The notes below the pieces were generated by a model, which was not told the origin of the DNA, ran no database searches, and saw only the letters and a list, made by a program, of their open reading frames with translations. A DNA stretch of 64,000 nt, taken from Ensifer canadensis (GTDB lineage Bacteria > Pseudomonadota > Alphaproteobacteria > Rhizobiales > Rhizobiaceae). Positions 1-8,643 of this stretch are shown here, piece after piece. The stretch spans positions 2,728,001 through 2,792,000 of the forward strand of contig NZ_CP083370.1 of the NCBI RefSeq assembly GCF_017488845.2. The letters run 5' to 3'. Made by a program: the position numbers and the translations under genes. Each line of letters starts with the position of its first letter. The stretch's first letter is position 1.

Positions 1-539
1 GATTGCAGCGCCGTCAAAAGGATCAGCGTCGCAAAGGGCAGCCATTGCCAGGCGACGATGAGGATCACCGACATCAGGGGTGCATTGGCGAGAAAGTCGA
101 AGGGCTGCAGTCCGAAGAGCTTGGCCAGCCAGGCGAACAGCCCGTTGACCGGGTTCATGAACATGTTCTTCCACACCAGCGCGGCGACGGTCGGCATGAT
201 CAGGAACGGCGCGATCACCAGGATGCGCACGATCCCCTGACCGAACATCGGCTGATCGAGAAGAAGCGCCAGCGCAATGCCGCCGACGACGGTGATGAAG
301 AGCACGCCCAGCACGATGGCGAGCGTGTTGAAGATCGCCTGGAAGAAGGCGGGATCGGTGAGGAAGTAGCTGTAGTTCGAAAAGCCCGCGAACTCCTCCA
401 TTCCCGGCATCAAGAGATTGTAGCGCAGGAATGAGAAGTAGATTGTCATGGCCAGCGGAACGATCATCCAGGCCAGAAGCAGAAGCACCGAGGGCGCGAT
501 CATCAAACGCGCGGCGGAGCGGGTGTGCAAGGTCGCCAT
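1..539 (-). CDS. smoF: Sugar/polyol ABC transporter permease, MalF-type (3' end outside window)
   Basis: Inner-membrane permease of a carbohydrate ABC importer, probably the sorbitol/mannitol system. The visible 179 residues start MATLHTRSAARLMIAPS and contain about four hydrophobic segments (for example around VLLLLAWMIVPLAMTIYFSF). The C-terminal EAA loop lies beyond the window edge. The start is ATG at 539, preceded at a good distance by GGGGGGA. It lies 143 bases downstream of the smoE-like binding protein on the same strand, the usual binding protein-permease order. The smo assignment rests on smoE and the SorC-type regulator next door. Another polyol or sugar remains possible. Confidence 0.75.
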   Translation of the reverse strand, partial: MATLHTRSAARLMIAPSVLLLLAWMIVPLAMTIYFSFLRYNLLMPGMEEFAGFSNYSYFLTDPAFFQAIFNTLAIVLGVLFITVVGGIALALLLDQPMFGQGIVRILVIAPFLIMPTVAALVWKNMFMNPVNGLFAWLAKLFGLQPFDFLANAPLMSVILIVAWQWLPFATLILLTALQ

Positions 540-682
540 GGCGTCCCCCCAAATGACGGAATTCAACGCTGTTTCGAGATCGGGTCGGGCCAGCGCGTTT
601 ACCCGCGTGGGCCCCTTGACTGCCTCCAGGAATTACCGGGGCGCCAACCATTTGCGGCCGGCACCCCGGGCCCTTGGGAGCC

Positions 683-1993
683 TTATTTGATGTAGCCGGC
701 CTTGGTCATCTCACGCTCGGTCAGTTGCTGGGCGCTGGCAAGCGCCTGGTCGACGGTCATCTGACCGGCAAGAGCCGCCGCGAACTGCTGCCCGACTGCT
801 GTGCCGAGCCCCTGGAATTCAGGGATCGCCACGAACTGCACGCCGACATAGGGCACCGGCTTGACGGCCGGGTTCTTGGGGTCGGCTGCATTGATCGAGT
901 CGAGCGTCATCTTCGCGAAGGGCGCTGCCTTCTGGTACTCAGGGTTGGCGTAGAGCGATGTGCGCGTGCCCGGAGGAACGTTGGCCCAGCCTTCCTTGTC
1001 GGCAACGAGCTTCAGATAGTCCTTGCCGGTTGCCCAAGCGATGAACTTCTCGGCCGCGGCCACCTTCTGCGAACCGGCGGGGATGGCAAGATTCCAGGCC
1101 CAGAGCCAGTTTCCGCGTTTGCCGAGGCCAGTGTCAGGTGCAAGCGCGAAGCCCACCTTGTCGGCAACCGTCGATTCCTTCGGGTTGGTCACGAACGAGG
1201 CCGCAACCGTCGCGTCGATCCACATGCCGCATTTGCCGGTCTGGAACAGCGACAGGTTTTCGTTGAAGCCGTTCGAGGATGCACCGGGCGGTCCGGCGTC
1301 ATTCATCAGCTTGACGTAGAAGTCGAGCGCGTTCTTCCATTCCGGCTGGTCGAACTGCGGCTTCCAGTTCTCGTCGAACCAGCGGGCGCCGAAGGCGTTC
1401 GCGGTTGCGGTCAGGAAGGCCATGTTCTCGCCCCAGCCCGCCTTGCCGCGCAGGCAGATGCCGTAGACTTCGTTGCCCTTGTCGGTGATCTTGCGCGCCG
1501 CGTCGGCGATGAAGTCCCAGGTCGGCGCGTCGGGCATGGTCAGCCCGGCCTTTTCGAACAGGTCCTTGCGGTACATCACCATCGAGCTTTCGCCGTAGAA
1601 CGGTGCGGCATAGAGCTTGTCGTCTATGGTCAGGCCCGAGCGGATCGCCGGCAGCAGGTCGTCGACGTCGTAGTCGGCGCCGAGATTGTCGAGCGGCATA
1701 AGCCAGCCCTGCTTGGCCCAGATCGGCACTTCGTAGGTGCCGATGGTCATGATGTCGTACTGGCCACCCTTGGTGGCAATATCCGTCGTCACGCGCTGGC
1801 GCAGCACGTTTTCCTCGAGTGTCACCCACTCGAGCGTAATGTCCGGATTCTTGGACGTGAATTCATCCGCCAGCTTCTGCATTCGGATCATGTCGCCGTT
1901 GTTCACGGTCGCAATGGTCAGCGTTTCTGCTTGGGCCAGACCTGCCAGAGCGACTGCCGAGCACGTGCTCAGCAGGAAAGTTCTCAAATTCAT
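683..1993 (-). CDS. smoE: Polyol (sorbitol/mannitol) ABC transporter substrate-binding protein
   Basis: Periplasmic substrate-binding protein, 436 aa, of the extracellular solute-binding family 1. The signal peptide MNLRTFLLSTCSAVALAGLAQA is followed by the mature start ETLTIATVNNGDMIRMQ. The sequence closely resembles what I recall of rhizobial SmoE, with blocks such as LEWVTLEENVLRQRV, TIGTYEVPIW and YGICLRGKAGWGENMAF. A strong ribosome site (GGGAGGAA) precedes the ATG at 1993. It is first in a transporter operon and lies downstream of a SorC-type regulator on the same strand. Substrate is inferred from similarity, not seen directly. Confidence 0.85.
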   Translation of the reverse strand: MNLRTFLLSTCSAVALAGLAQAETLTIATVNNGDMIRMQKLADEFTSKNPDITLEWVTLEENVLRQRVTTDIATKGGQYDIMTIGTYEVPIWAKQGWLMPLDNLGADYDVDDLLPAIRSGLTIDDKLYAAPFYGESSMVMYRKDLFEKAGLTMPDAPTWDFIADAARKITDKGNEVYGICLRGKAGWGENMAFLTATANAFGARWFDENWKPQFDQPEWKNALDFYVKLMNDAGPPGASSNGFNENLSLFQTGKCGMWIDATVAASFVTNPKESTVADKVGFALAPDTGLGKRGNWLWAWNLAIPAGSQKVAAAEKFIAWATGKDYLKLVADKEGWANVPPGTRTSLYANPEYQKAAPFAKMTLDSINAADPKNPAVKPVPYVGVQFVAIPEFQGLGTAVGQQFAAALAGQMTVDQALASAQQLTEREMTKAGYIK

Positions 1994-2157
1994 CGACTTC
2001 CTCCCAGAAGAAATTGAGCATTTGCCTTGCTCATGGGCAATTACTCACTTCTTGTGAAAAAATGTCAATCCGCTTTCGTTGCTGCGCTGCAACCAGAGCC
2101 GTTATGAATCTGTTTTGATTGCGGATTTTTTATCAGCAGGTGGTGATATGAACGCCA

Positions 2158-2182
2158 AAGGGCCGGCGCATGGCCGGCCCTT
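2158..2182 (-). terminator. Terminator after the SorC-type regulator
   Basis: A perfect 10-bp stem (AAGGGCCGGC / GCCGGCCCTT) with a 5-nt loop lies 21 bases past the stop of the regulator and before the smoE start. The T-run on the minus strand is short (TTT), so termination may be partial. It would uncouple the regulator from the transporter genes. Confidence 0.7.
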
Positions 2183-2202
2183 CCCAAGCAGAAACGCTGC
2201 GA

Positions 2203-3156
2203 TCAGGCGTTGAGCAGATAGGCGGCGGTCGCCTCATCGGTGATAATGCCGTTGATGATCCGCCCCTTGAGCGCGGCCTTCAGCGCCTCATATTTGCGCC
2301 GCCCCTTGGCAAGCCCGATCACCGACGCATTGTCGCGCGATGGCAGAGGAACGGAGGCGACACGGTCGTTGAAACTGCCCGCCAGCAATGCGCCGTCGTG
2401 GTCAAACATCCAGCCGCAGATTTCCCCTGCGGCGCCGGACTTCGTCAGCTGCCCCATCTCGTCCTGCGACAGAAATCCGTCCTGGCAAAGCGGCGCCTCG
2501 GGGCCGAGTTCGCCGACACCGACAAAGGCGACATTCGCCTCCGCGCCCAGCTTCAACGCCACCTGGACGAGGCTCTGGCTGTGCAGCACCGCGCGCTCCT
2601 CCGGCGAGGAGGCGAGAACCGGCAAAGGCATCGGGAAATGCCGCGCCTTGACGGCATCGGCCATGCTAAAGATGACGTTGTAATAGGCGGCCGAGCCGTC
2701 GAGCCTGATATTGCCAGTCAAGGACACGATGCGATGCTGCGGACATTCCATCGCCGGCAATTGGTCGATCGCCGCCTTCAGGGTCCGGCCCGTACCGATC
2801 GCCAGAACCTGGGGCTCGGTTAATTTGAGCCAGCGCTCGATCTCGGCGGCCCCTGCCTCGGCGATGCCGACCGTGGTCGAACTCGATCCGGGATCGCTCG
2901 GAACCACGTCCACATGCTTTAGCTCGTATTTTTCCCGAAGCCGTTCGGCAGCCTCCAGGCATGCGGCAATCGGATGATCGAGCCTGACCTTGATCAGGCG
3001 CTCCGCCATGGCAAGCGAAACCAGCCGCTGGGCCGATTGGCGCGAAATGCCCATGACCGTGGCGATCTCGTCCTGGGTACGGCCGGCGACATAGTATAAC
3101 CAGCCCGCGCGGGCAGCATCATCAAGCCTGTTGTTCGCCTCAGCCCGTCGCGCCAT
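2203..3156 (-). CDS. smoC: SorC-family sugar-binding transcriptional regulator (SmoC-like)
   Basis: Predicted DNA-binding regulator of the adjacent polyol transporter, 317 aa. The N-terminal helix-turn-helix (about residues 15-55, with AGRTQDEIATVMGISRQSAQ) is followed by a SorC-type sugar-phosphate-binding domain (about 60-315) containing IGTGRTLKAAIDQL and FVGVGELGP. These hallmarks fit the SorC/DeoR-like group. GGAGAAG precedes the ATG at 3156. A 17-bp inverted repeat lies just upstream of the start and is a natural candidate for autoregulation. The name follows the SmoC regulator of Rhodobacter and rhizobial smo operons. Effector identity is inferred. Confidence 0.8.
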   Translation of the reverse strand: MARRAEANNRLDDAARAGWLYYVAGRTQDEIATVMGISRQSAQRLVSLAMAERLIKVRLDHPIAACLEAAERLREKYELKHVDVVPSDPGSSSTTVGIAEAGAAEIERWLKLTEPQVLAIGTGRTLKAAIDQLPAMECPQHRIVSLTGNIRLDGSAAYYNVIFSMADAVKARHFPMPLPVLASSPEERAVLHSQSLVQVALKLGAEANVAFVGVGELGPEAPLCQDGFLSQDEMGQLTKSGAAGEICGWMFDHDGALLAGSFNDRVASVPLPSRDNASVIGLAKGRRKYEALKAALKGRIINGIITDEATAAYLLNA

Positions 3157-3175
3157 GCCACTTCTCCATTCCCCC

Positions 3176-3222
3176 GCGATCGCGATGTTTTGGGTCGAAT
3201 CAACTCAAAACATCGCGATCGC
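3176..3222. promoter_or_regulatory. 17-bp inverted repeat upstream of the SorC-type regulator (candidate operator)
   Basis: Arms at 3176-3192 and 3206-3222 (GCGATCGCGATGTTTTG and its exact complement) are separated by 13 nt. The inner arm lies 19 bases before the regulator's ATG. There is no T-run, and the position is at the 5' end of a gene, so an operator is more likely than a terminator. The arms themselves contain the short palindrome GCGATCGC. Confidence 0.55.
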
Positions 3223-3234
3223 TTCCCCTAAGTT

Positions 3235-3284
3235 AGAGCGGGATGCGGGCGGAAAACCGCACACACTTTTCCTCATCCCGCTCT
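3235..3284. repeat. RIME-like palindromic intergenic element (half unit)
   Basis: The 50-base segment begins AGAGCGGGATG and ends with its complement CATCCCGCTCT. Inside is a second small inverted repeat, GCGG...CCGC. The AGAGC/GCTCT ends are shared with the other RIME copies in this window. It lies in the divergent region between the polyol regulator and preT. Confidence 0.55.
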
Positions 3285-3398
3285 GATTTGCTGCCACTAT
3301 TTGCCCTGCCCTGTCAAACAGCAGTCAAGAACAATGGCTTGGCAGGTCTGCAGCAAATCCCCGGATCGCAAGGCTTTCCCAGCATTTCGATGCCAAAC

Positions 3399-3416
3399 TT
3401 TTACCGTTTGATAAAA
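3399..3416. promoter_or_regulatory. Possible RutR box upstream of preT
   Basis: TTTTACCGTTTGATAAAA matches 12 of the 16 fixed positions of the E. coli RutR motif TTTGACCA-N2-TGGTCAAA. It is similar to a better box between the rutR-like gene and hyuC (12129-12146). It lies 52 bases before the preT ATG, in an A/T-rich stretch that probably holds the promoter. Confidence 0.4.
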
Positions 3417-3468
3417 AAATAAAGCGTGTTACCGTTCCATCATCCTGAGAAAACATTGGGAGCCAAAA

Positions 3469-4830
3469 ATGGGAACGACGCAATCTGGGATCCTCGGCGG
3501 CCGCCTGCCGCTCGCGGACTACGAAACCAATTTCTCCGACCTCCATCCAGCCCTCGACAGGCACGAGGCATTGGTCGCCTCCGACCGCTGTTATTTCTGT
3601 CATGACGCGCCCTGCATGACGGCCTGTCCCACCTCCATCGATATCCCGCTGTTCATTCGGCAGATATCGACGGGCAACCCCATCGGCTCGGCAAAGACGA
3701 TCTTCGACCAGAACATCCTGGGCGGCATGTGCGCCCGCGTCTGTCCCACCGAAACGCTCTGCGAGCAGGCCTGCGTGCGCAACACGGCTGAGGAGCGTCC
3801 GGTCGAGATCGGCCGCCTCCAGCGCTATGCGACCGATATCGCGATGAAGGAGAACAAGCAGTTCTACACCTGCGCTGCGACCTCCGGCAAAAAGGTTGCC
3901 GTCGTCGGCGCCGGGCCAGCGGGGCTTGCCTGCGCCCACCGCCTTGCGGTCAAGGGCCACGAGGTCGTCATCTACGATGCCCGTGAGAAATCCGGCGGCC
4001 TCAACGAATACGGCATCGCCGCCTACAAGTCCGTCGACGATTTCGCCCAGAGCGAGGTCGACTACGTGCTGTCGATCGGCGGCATCGAAGTCCGCCACGG
4101 CCAGGCGCTCGGCCGCGATTTTTCGCTTGGCGATTTGACCGAACAATATGACGCCGTCTTCCTCGGTCTCGGCCTTGCCGGCGTCAACGCGCTGCGCCTC
4201 GAAGGCGAAACCGCCGAGGGCGTAGACGACGCCGTCGATTTCATCGCCGCCCTTCGCCAGTCGAAGACCAAGGCCGACATTCCGGTCGGTCGCCGGGTCG
4301 TGGTTCTCGGTGGCGGCATGACCGCCATCGACGCCGCCGTCCAGGCCAAGCTGCTCGGCGCCGAGGAAGTGACGATCTGTTATCGCCGCGGCAAGGAGCA
4401 CATGAACGCGTCCGAGTTCGAGCAGGACCTGGCCACCTCCAAGGGCGTCACCATCCGCCACTGGCTGCAGCCCAAGCGCATCGCGCTCAAGGACGACAAG
4501 GTCGCCGGGATCGAACTCGAATACACTACGCTCGTCGATGGAAAGCTGACGACGACGGGCGAAACGGGTATCATTGCCGCAGACCAGATCTTCAAGGCGA
4601 TCGGTCAGTCCTTCGAGGCGTCCGGCCTCGGATCGCTCACGTTCGAAGCCGGCCGCATCGTCACCGATGCCGAAGGCAAGACCTCGCTCGCCAATGTCTG
4701 GGCCGGCGGCGACTGCGTGCTGGGTGGCGAGGACCTGACGGTCTCCGCCGTCGCCATGGGCCGCGATGCCGCTGAAGCGATCAACCGGGCTTTCGCCGCG
4801 GCCATGCCGCGCGCGAGCGCCGTTGCATAA
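3469..4830 (+). CDS. preT: NAD-dependent dihydropyrimidine dehydrogenase, subunit PreT
   Basis: Electron-input subunit of the cytosolic dihydropyrimidine dehydrogenase, which reduces uracil and thymine to their dihydro forms with NADH. It has 453 aa. The N-terminal Fe-S region starts at Cys41 (CYFCHDAPCMTACPTSIDIP) and continues with GGMCARVCPTETLCEQAC. It is followed by the FAD-binding motif VAVVGAGPAGLACAHRLA (about 143-160) and the NAD-binding motif VVVLGGGMTAIDAA (about 280). GGGAG precedes the ATG. preA follows after 20 bases, so the two are one operon. Length and layout are as expected for GltD-like PreT proteins. Confidence 0.93.
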   Translation: MGTTQSGILGGRLPLADYETNFSDLHPALDRHEALVASDRCYFCHDAPCMTACPTSIDIPLFIRQISTGNPIGSAKTIFDQNILGGMCARVCPTETLCEQACVRNTAEERPVEIGRLQRYATDIAMKENKQFYTCAATSGKKVAVVGAGPAGLACAHRLAVKGHEVVIYDAREKSGGLNEYGIAAYKSVDDFAQSEVDYVLSIGGIEVRHGQALGRDFSLGDLTEQYDAVFLGLGLAGVNALRLEGETAEGVDDAVDFIAALRQSKTKADIPVGRRVVVLGGGMTAIDAAVQAKLLGAEEVTICYRRGKEHMNASEFEQDLATSKGVTIRHWLQPKRIALKDDKVAGIELEYTTLVDGKLTTTGETGIIAADQIFKAIGQSFEASGLGSLTFEAGRIVTDAEGKTSLANVWAGGDCVLGGEDLTVSAVAMGRDAAEAINRAFAAAMPRASAVA

Positions 4831-4850
4831 CGGATCGGGAGAACGGAACA

Positions 4851-6164
4851 ATGGCTGATCTTCGCAACAATTTTGTCGGCATCAAATCCCCGAACCCGTT
4901 CTGGCTGGCGTCCGCGCCGCCGACGGACAAGGCCTATAACGTCGAGCGTGCCTTCAAGGCAGGCTGGGGCGGCGTCGTCTGGAAGACGCTCGGCGAGGAA
5001 GGACCGCCTGTCGTCAACGTCAACGGCCCGCGCTACGGCGCAATCTGGGGCGCCGACCGCCGGTTGTTGGGCTTCAACAACATCGAGCTCATCACCGACC
5101 GCGACCTTTATGTGAACCTGCGGGAAATGAAGCAGGTCAAGATGAACTGGCCGGACCGGGCCCTGATCGCATCGATCATGGTGCCCTGCGAGGAAGAGGC
5201 CTGGAAGGCGATCCTACCGCTGGTCGAAGAAACCGGCGCCGACGGCATCGAGCTCAATTTCGGCTGTCCGCACGGCATGTCCGAACGCGGCATGGGCGCC
5301 GCTGTCGGACAGGTGCCGGAATATATCGAAATGGTCGTTCGCTGGTGCAAGCAGTACACGCGCATGCCCGTCATCACCAAGCTGACGCCCAATATCACCG
5401 ACGTCCGCAAGCCGGCCCGCGCCGCCAAGGCCGGCGGCACCGACGCAGTGTCGCTGATCAACACGATCAACTCGATCGTCTCCGTCGATCTCGACAACTT
5501 CGCCCCGAACCCGACGGTCGGCGGCAAGGGTACCCACGGCGGCTATTGCGGCCCGGCGGTCAAGCCGATCGCGCTCAACATGGTCGCCGAAATCGCCCGC
5601 GATCCGGAAACCTACGGCCTGCCGATATCAGGCATCGGTGGCATCACCACCTGGCGCGATGCGGCCGAGTTCCTGGTGCTTGGCGCCGGCAACGTGCAGG
5701 TCTGCACCGCGGCAATGACCTACGGCTTCAAGATCGTCCAGGAAATGATCTCCGGCCTGTCCGACTGGATGGATGCCAAGGGTCACCGCAACCTCGACGA
5801 CATCACCGGTCGCGCCGTGCCGAATGTCACCGACTGGCAGTACCTCAACCTCAACTACATCGCCAAGGCCAAGATCGATCAGGATTCCTGCATCAAATGC
5901 GGTCGCTGTCACATCGTCTGCGAGGACACCTCGCACCAGGCGATCACCCAGTTCGTCAACGGCGTGCGCCACTTCGAGGTGATGGACGACGAGTGCGTCG
6001 GCTGCAACCTCTGCGTCAGCGTCTGTCCCGTCGAGAACTGCATCACCATGGAAGAACTGCCGGCAGGCGCCATGGACCAACGCACCGGCAAGCCGGTCGA
6101 TCCGAACTATGCCAACTGGACGACGCATCCGAACAATCCGATGGCCCGCCAGGCAGCGGAATGA
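4851..6164 (+). CDS. preA: NAD-dependent dihydropyrimidine dehydrogenase, catalytic subunit PreA
   Basis: FMN-dependent catalytic subunit that reduces uracil/thymine, 437 aa. It has a dihydroorotate-dehydrogenase-type barrel. The active-site loop GCPHGMSERGMG carries Cys139, matching the catalytic cysteine of dihydropyrimidine dehydrogenases. At the C-terminus is a two-cluster ferredoxin domain (CIKCGRCHIVC and CVGCNLCVSVCPVENC). A GGGAGAACGG site precedes the ATG. It ends at a strong bidirectional terminator. Together with preT it performs the first step of the reductive pyrimidine pathway completed by hydA and hyuC at 12-15 kb. Confidence 0.95.
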   Translation: MADLRNNFVGIKSPNPFWLASAPPTDKAYNVERAFKAGWGGVVWKTLGEEGPPVVNVNGPRYGAIWGADRRLLGFNNIELITDRDLYVNLREMKQVKMNWPDRALIASIMVPCEEEAWKAILPLVEETGADGIELNFGCPHGMSERGMGAAVGQVPEYIEMVVRWCKQYTRMPVITKLTPNITDVRKPARAAKAGGTDAVSLINTINSIVSVDLDNFAPNPTVGGKGTHGGYCGPAVKPIALNMVAEIARDPETYGLPISGIGGITTWRDAAEFLVLGAGNVQVCTAAMTYGFKIVQEMISGLSDWMDAKGHRNLDDITGRAVPNVTDWQYLNLNYIAKAKIDQDSCIKCGRCHIVCEDTSHQAITQFVNGVRHFEVMDDECVGCNLCVSVCPVENCITMEELPAGAMDQRTGKPVDPNYANWTTHPNNPMARQAAE

Positions 6165-6170
6165 CCAAAA

Positions 6171-6204
6171 CCGACGCCGCCGGATTCTTGTCCGGCGGCG
6201 TCGG
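6171..6204. terminator. Bidirectional terminator between preA and the convergent oxidoreductase gene
   Basis: A perfect 14-bp stem (CCGACGCCGCCGGA and its complement) with a 6-nt loop TTCTTG is flanked by AAAA on the left. It therefore has a T-run when read on the minus strand. It sits between the convergent stops at 6164 and 6219. Confidence 0.85.
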
Positions 6205-6218
6205 GAATTGGTGTTCGA

Positions 6219-7241
6219 TCAGACCGCGACCACCACCTTGCCGAAGGCGCCGCGATCGAGATGCGCCAGTGCCTCGCGGAAATCCGCAAACCGATAGCGC
6301 GCATCGACCACAGGCTTCAGACCGGTTTGATCGACAGCCGCGACGAGGTCCTCAAGCGCCCGGCGATGGCCGACGCCGATGCCCTGGATGACAGGCGATT
6401 TCAACAGCACCAGCGGCGCCGGCGCCGAGATCTCGGCGCCTTCGAGCACCCCGATGACCGAGATCCGTCCCTGCACCGCCACCGCATGCAGCGACCGGCC
6501 GAGATTGGCGCCACCGGCAAGCTCCAGGATATGATCGGCGCCGTGATCGCCGGTGATCTCAAGCACACGCTCCACCCAGTCTTCCGACAGGCGGTCGATG
6601 CCATGGTCGGCACCGAGCTCGAGGGCGCGATCGAGCTTGTCCCGGCTTGCCGACGTGACGATGACTTCGGCCCCATGCGCCTTGGCGATCTGCAACCCGA
6701 ACAGCGCGACACCACCCGTCCCCTGCACGACGACGCGGTCGCCGGCCTTCGGCCGCCCCTTCTCGACCAGCGCGTACCAGGCCGTTACACCGGCGCAGGG
6801 CAAGGTGCTTGCCTCGCCATCGTCAAGGCTCTTTGGCGCATGGACGAACCAGTCTTGCGGGAACGTGACATATTCCGAAGCAACGCCCGGATTGAGACCG
6901 CCGAGCGCAAACGACGTCGGTTGACGGGCCGTTCCCGGCTTTTGACCGTCGATCCAGCTGGGGTCGAAGACGGAAATGACCCGATCGCCGGCCTGAAAGC
7001 GCGTCACGTCGCTGCCGACCGCCTCGACGACGCCGGCCATGTCGGAGCCCGGCACGAAGGGGAAGACGAGCGGCATGCCCATGCCGTTTTCGAGCACCAG
7101 CTTGTCGCGAAAGTTGAGCGAAAAGGCGGTCGTGCGAACCAGCACCTCGCCCGGCCCCGCCTGTGGGATCGGCCGCTCCGTGAGCTTCAGGTTCTGAGGG
7201 CCGAACGCATCGATGGTCCATTCCTTCATCAGTCTCGCCAT
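6219..7241 (-). CDS. Medium-chain NAD(P)-dependent alcohol dehydrogenase/quinone oxidoreductase-like protein
   Basis: Cytosolic oxidoreductase of the MDR superfamily, 340 aa. The GroES-like domain (about 25-130, FPFVPGSDMAGVVEAVGSDV) is followed by a Rossmann domain (VVVQGTGGVALFGLQIAKAHG, about 165-185). The position that holds the catalytic zinc cysteine in true alcohol dehydrogenases reads LNFRDKLVLENG, so it looks like the zinc-free quinone-reductase type. The start at 7241 is chosen because AAAGGAAAG lies directly upstream. An ATG at 7256 lacks such a site. It is divergent from a LysR regulator that probably controls it. Substrate unknown. Confidence 0.82.
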   Translation of the reverse strand: MARLMKEWTIDAFGPQNLKLTERPIPQAGPGEVLVRTTAFSLNFRDKLVLENGMGMPLVFPFVPGSDMAGVVEAVGSDVTRFQAGDRVISVFDPSWIDGQKPGTARQPTSFALGGLNPGVASEYVTFPQDWFVHAPKSLDDGEASTLPCAGVTAWYALVEKGRPKAGDRVVVQGTGGVALFGLQIAKAHGAEVIVTSASRDKLDRALELGADHGIDRLSEDWVERVLEITGDHGADHILELAGGANLGRSLHAVAVQGRISVIGVLEGAEISAPAPLVLLKSPVIQGIGVGHRRALEDLVAAVDQTGLKPVVDARYRFADFREALAHLDRGAFGKVVVAV

Positions 7242-7347
7242 GGTCTTTCCTTTCATCGGATTTGATCTGATGGAGAAAGCATAGCGTTGAAATTATCTCT
7301 CCAGTTGCGATATGATTTCGTCATATTGGTTCCATGAGGGATACAAG

Positions 7348-8247
7348 ATGAGCTACCTGAACGGCGTTTCGGTGTTCGTGGAGGCGGCCGACGCGGGCGG
7401 ATTTTCCGCCGCCGCCGAAAGGCTCAACCTGTCGCGTTCAGCCGTCGGCAAGACCGTCGCCAAGCTGGAGCAAAGGCTGGGCGTGCGCCTGTTTCATCGC
7501 ACCACCCGCACCCAGAGCCTGACCGACGAGGGTCAGCTGTTCTACGAAAACTGCCAGAGGGCGCTCAGCGAAATCAGAGCCGGCGAGGCGCTGCTGGAAT
7601 CCGGCAAACAGGAGATACAGGGACGGCTGCGCCTGTCGATGCCGGTGCATTTCGGCCGCCAATGCATCATGCCGTTGCTGTCGAAACTGCTGCAGCAACA
7701 TCCACGGCTGGAGTTCGACCTCAACTTCAGCGATCGCAACGTCGACCTTGTCGAGGACGGCTTCGATCTCGCCATCCGCACCGGCCCGCAACGGGATGAG
7801 CCCGAACTGATGATGCGCAAGATCGCCGACCAGCGCATGACCGTGTGCGCCTCCCCGGCCTATATCGAAGCGAATGGCGCACCGGAGACGATCGAAGACC
7901 TGACGGCGCACCAGGCGATCCTCTATCGGCGCAGCGGACAACCTCTCGCCTGGTCCTTTCCAGTGAAGGCCGGCCAGACGCAGACCGTCACGCCGCCGGC
8001 GCGTCTGCGGCTCGACGACCTGACGTCGATCGCCGACGCGGCGGCCGACGGCTTCGGCATCGCCTGGCTGCCTTGCTGGCTGGTGGGCAACCGCATCGCT
8101 TCCGGCTCGCTCGTGCAGATACTCGCCGATGTGCCCGCTCTGTCCTACGGCACCTATGTCGTCTGGCCGAAAACCCAATATATGCCGCCAAAGCTGCGGC
8201 TGCTCATCGATACCCTTGCCGCGCGGCTGCCGCCCATGATGGAATGA
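7348..8247 (+). CDS. LysR-family transcriptional regulator
   Basis: DNA-binding regulator, 299 aa. The N-terminal winged helix (AADAGGFSAAAERLNLSRSA, about residues 10-60, then LEQRLGVRLFHRTTR) precedes a substrate-binding domain (about 90-290). The start at MSYLNGVSVF is preferred over an ATG 36 bases upstream because GAGGG sits just before it. It is transcribed divergently from the MDR oxidoreductase with 106 bases between them, the usual arrangement for a LysR protein and its target. It belongs to the group of short LysR regulators that act on oxidoreductases. Inducer unknown. Confidence 0.88.
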   Translation: MSYLNGVSVFVEAADAGGFSAAAERLNLSRSAVGKTVAKLEQRLGVRLFHRTTRTQSLTDEGQLFYENCQRALSEIRAGEALLESGKQEIQGRLRLSMPVHFGRQCIMPLLSKLLQQHPRLEFDLNFSDRNVDLVEDGFDLAIRTGPQRDEPELMMRKIADQRMTVCASPAYIEANGAPETIEDLTAHQAILYRRSGQPLAWSFPVKAGQTQTVTPPARLRLDDLTSIADAAADGFGIAWLPCWLVGNRIASGSLVQILADVPALSYGTYVVWPKTQYMPPKLRLLIDTLAARLPPMME

Positions 8248-8309
8248 CGCCAACGGCTATCCCTGTTGCGAGCGGAGGCGTCGGAAGCCAAGCAAGGAGG
8301 CAACGCGCC

Positions 8310-8534
8310 GGCAGCACCGTCTTCGCCCCGTTCAAGCGCGACACCGACTGTTTCGGCCAAAGCCAACAGATGTGGATGCTGAACTTCCGCGTCGACGCCA
8401 TGACGGAGCAGCTTCGTACTGCGGGCATCGAGGTGACAGCCGACCCGCAAACCTATCCGAACGGCCGCTCCGCCAGGCTCTACGACCCCGAAGGCAACCC
8501 GATCGAGCTTTGGCAGCCGAACCCCGCCGAATAG
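8310..8534 (+). pseudogene. Truncated glyoxalase/VOC-family gene (C-terminal fragment)
   Basis: The frame reads GSTVFAPFKRDTDCFGQ... and ends LYDPEGNPIELWQPN. This is the C-terminal 70-75 residues of a single-domain VOC (glyoxalase/bleomycin-resistance) protein, which normally has about 120-125 residues. The conserved final beta strand with the metal-ligand glutamate (IELW) is present. The N-terminal half is missing, and no start codon with a ribosome site exists before the homology. The upstream sequence is the end of the LysR gene in another frame. I read it as a deletion relic, not an expressed gene. Confidence 0.65.
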
Positions 8535-8643
8535 CGCCAGTGGCCAATGACGCGCAAGACACGATAACGAAACAGATTGTGTAGAAAAGGTAAGTTGTCG
8601 GCGTATGCGATCTGGATAATAAAGGGGGAAATAACCGAAGCCG

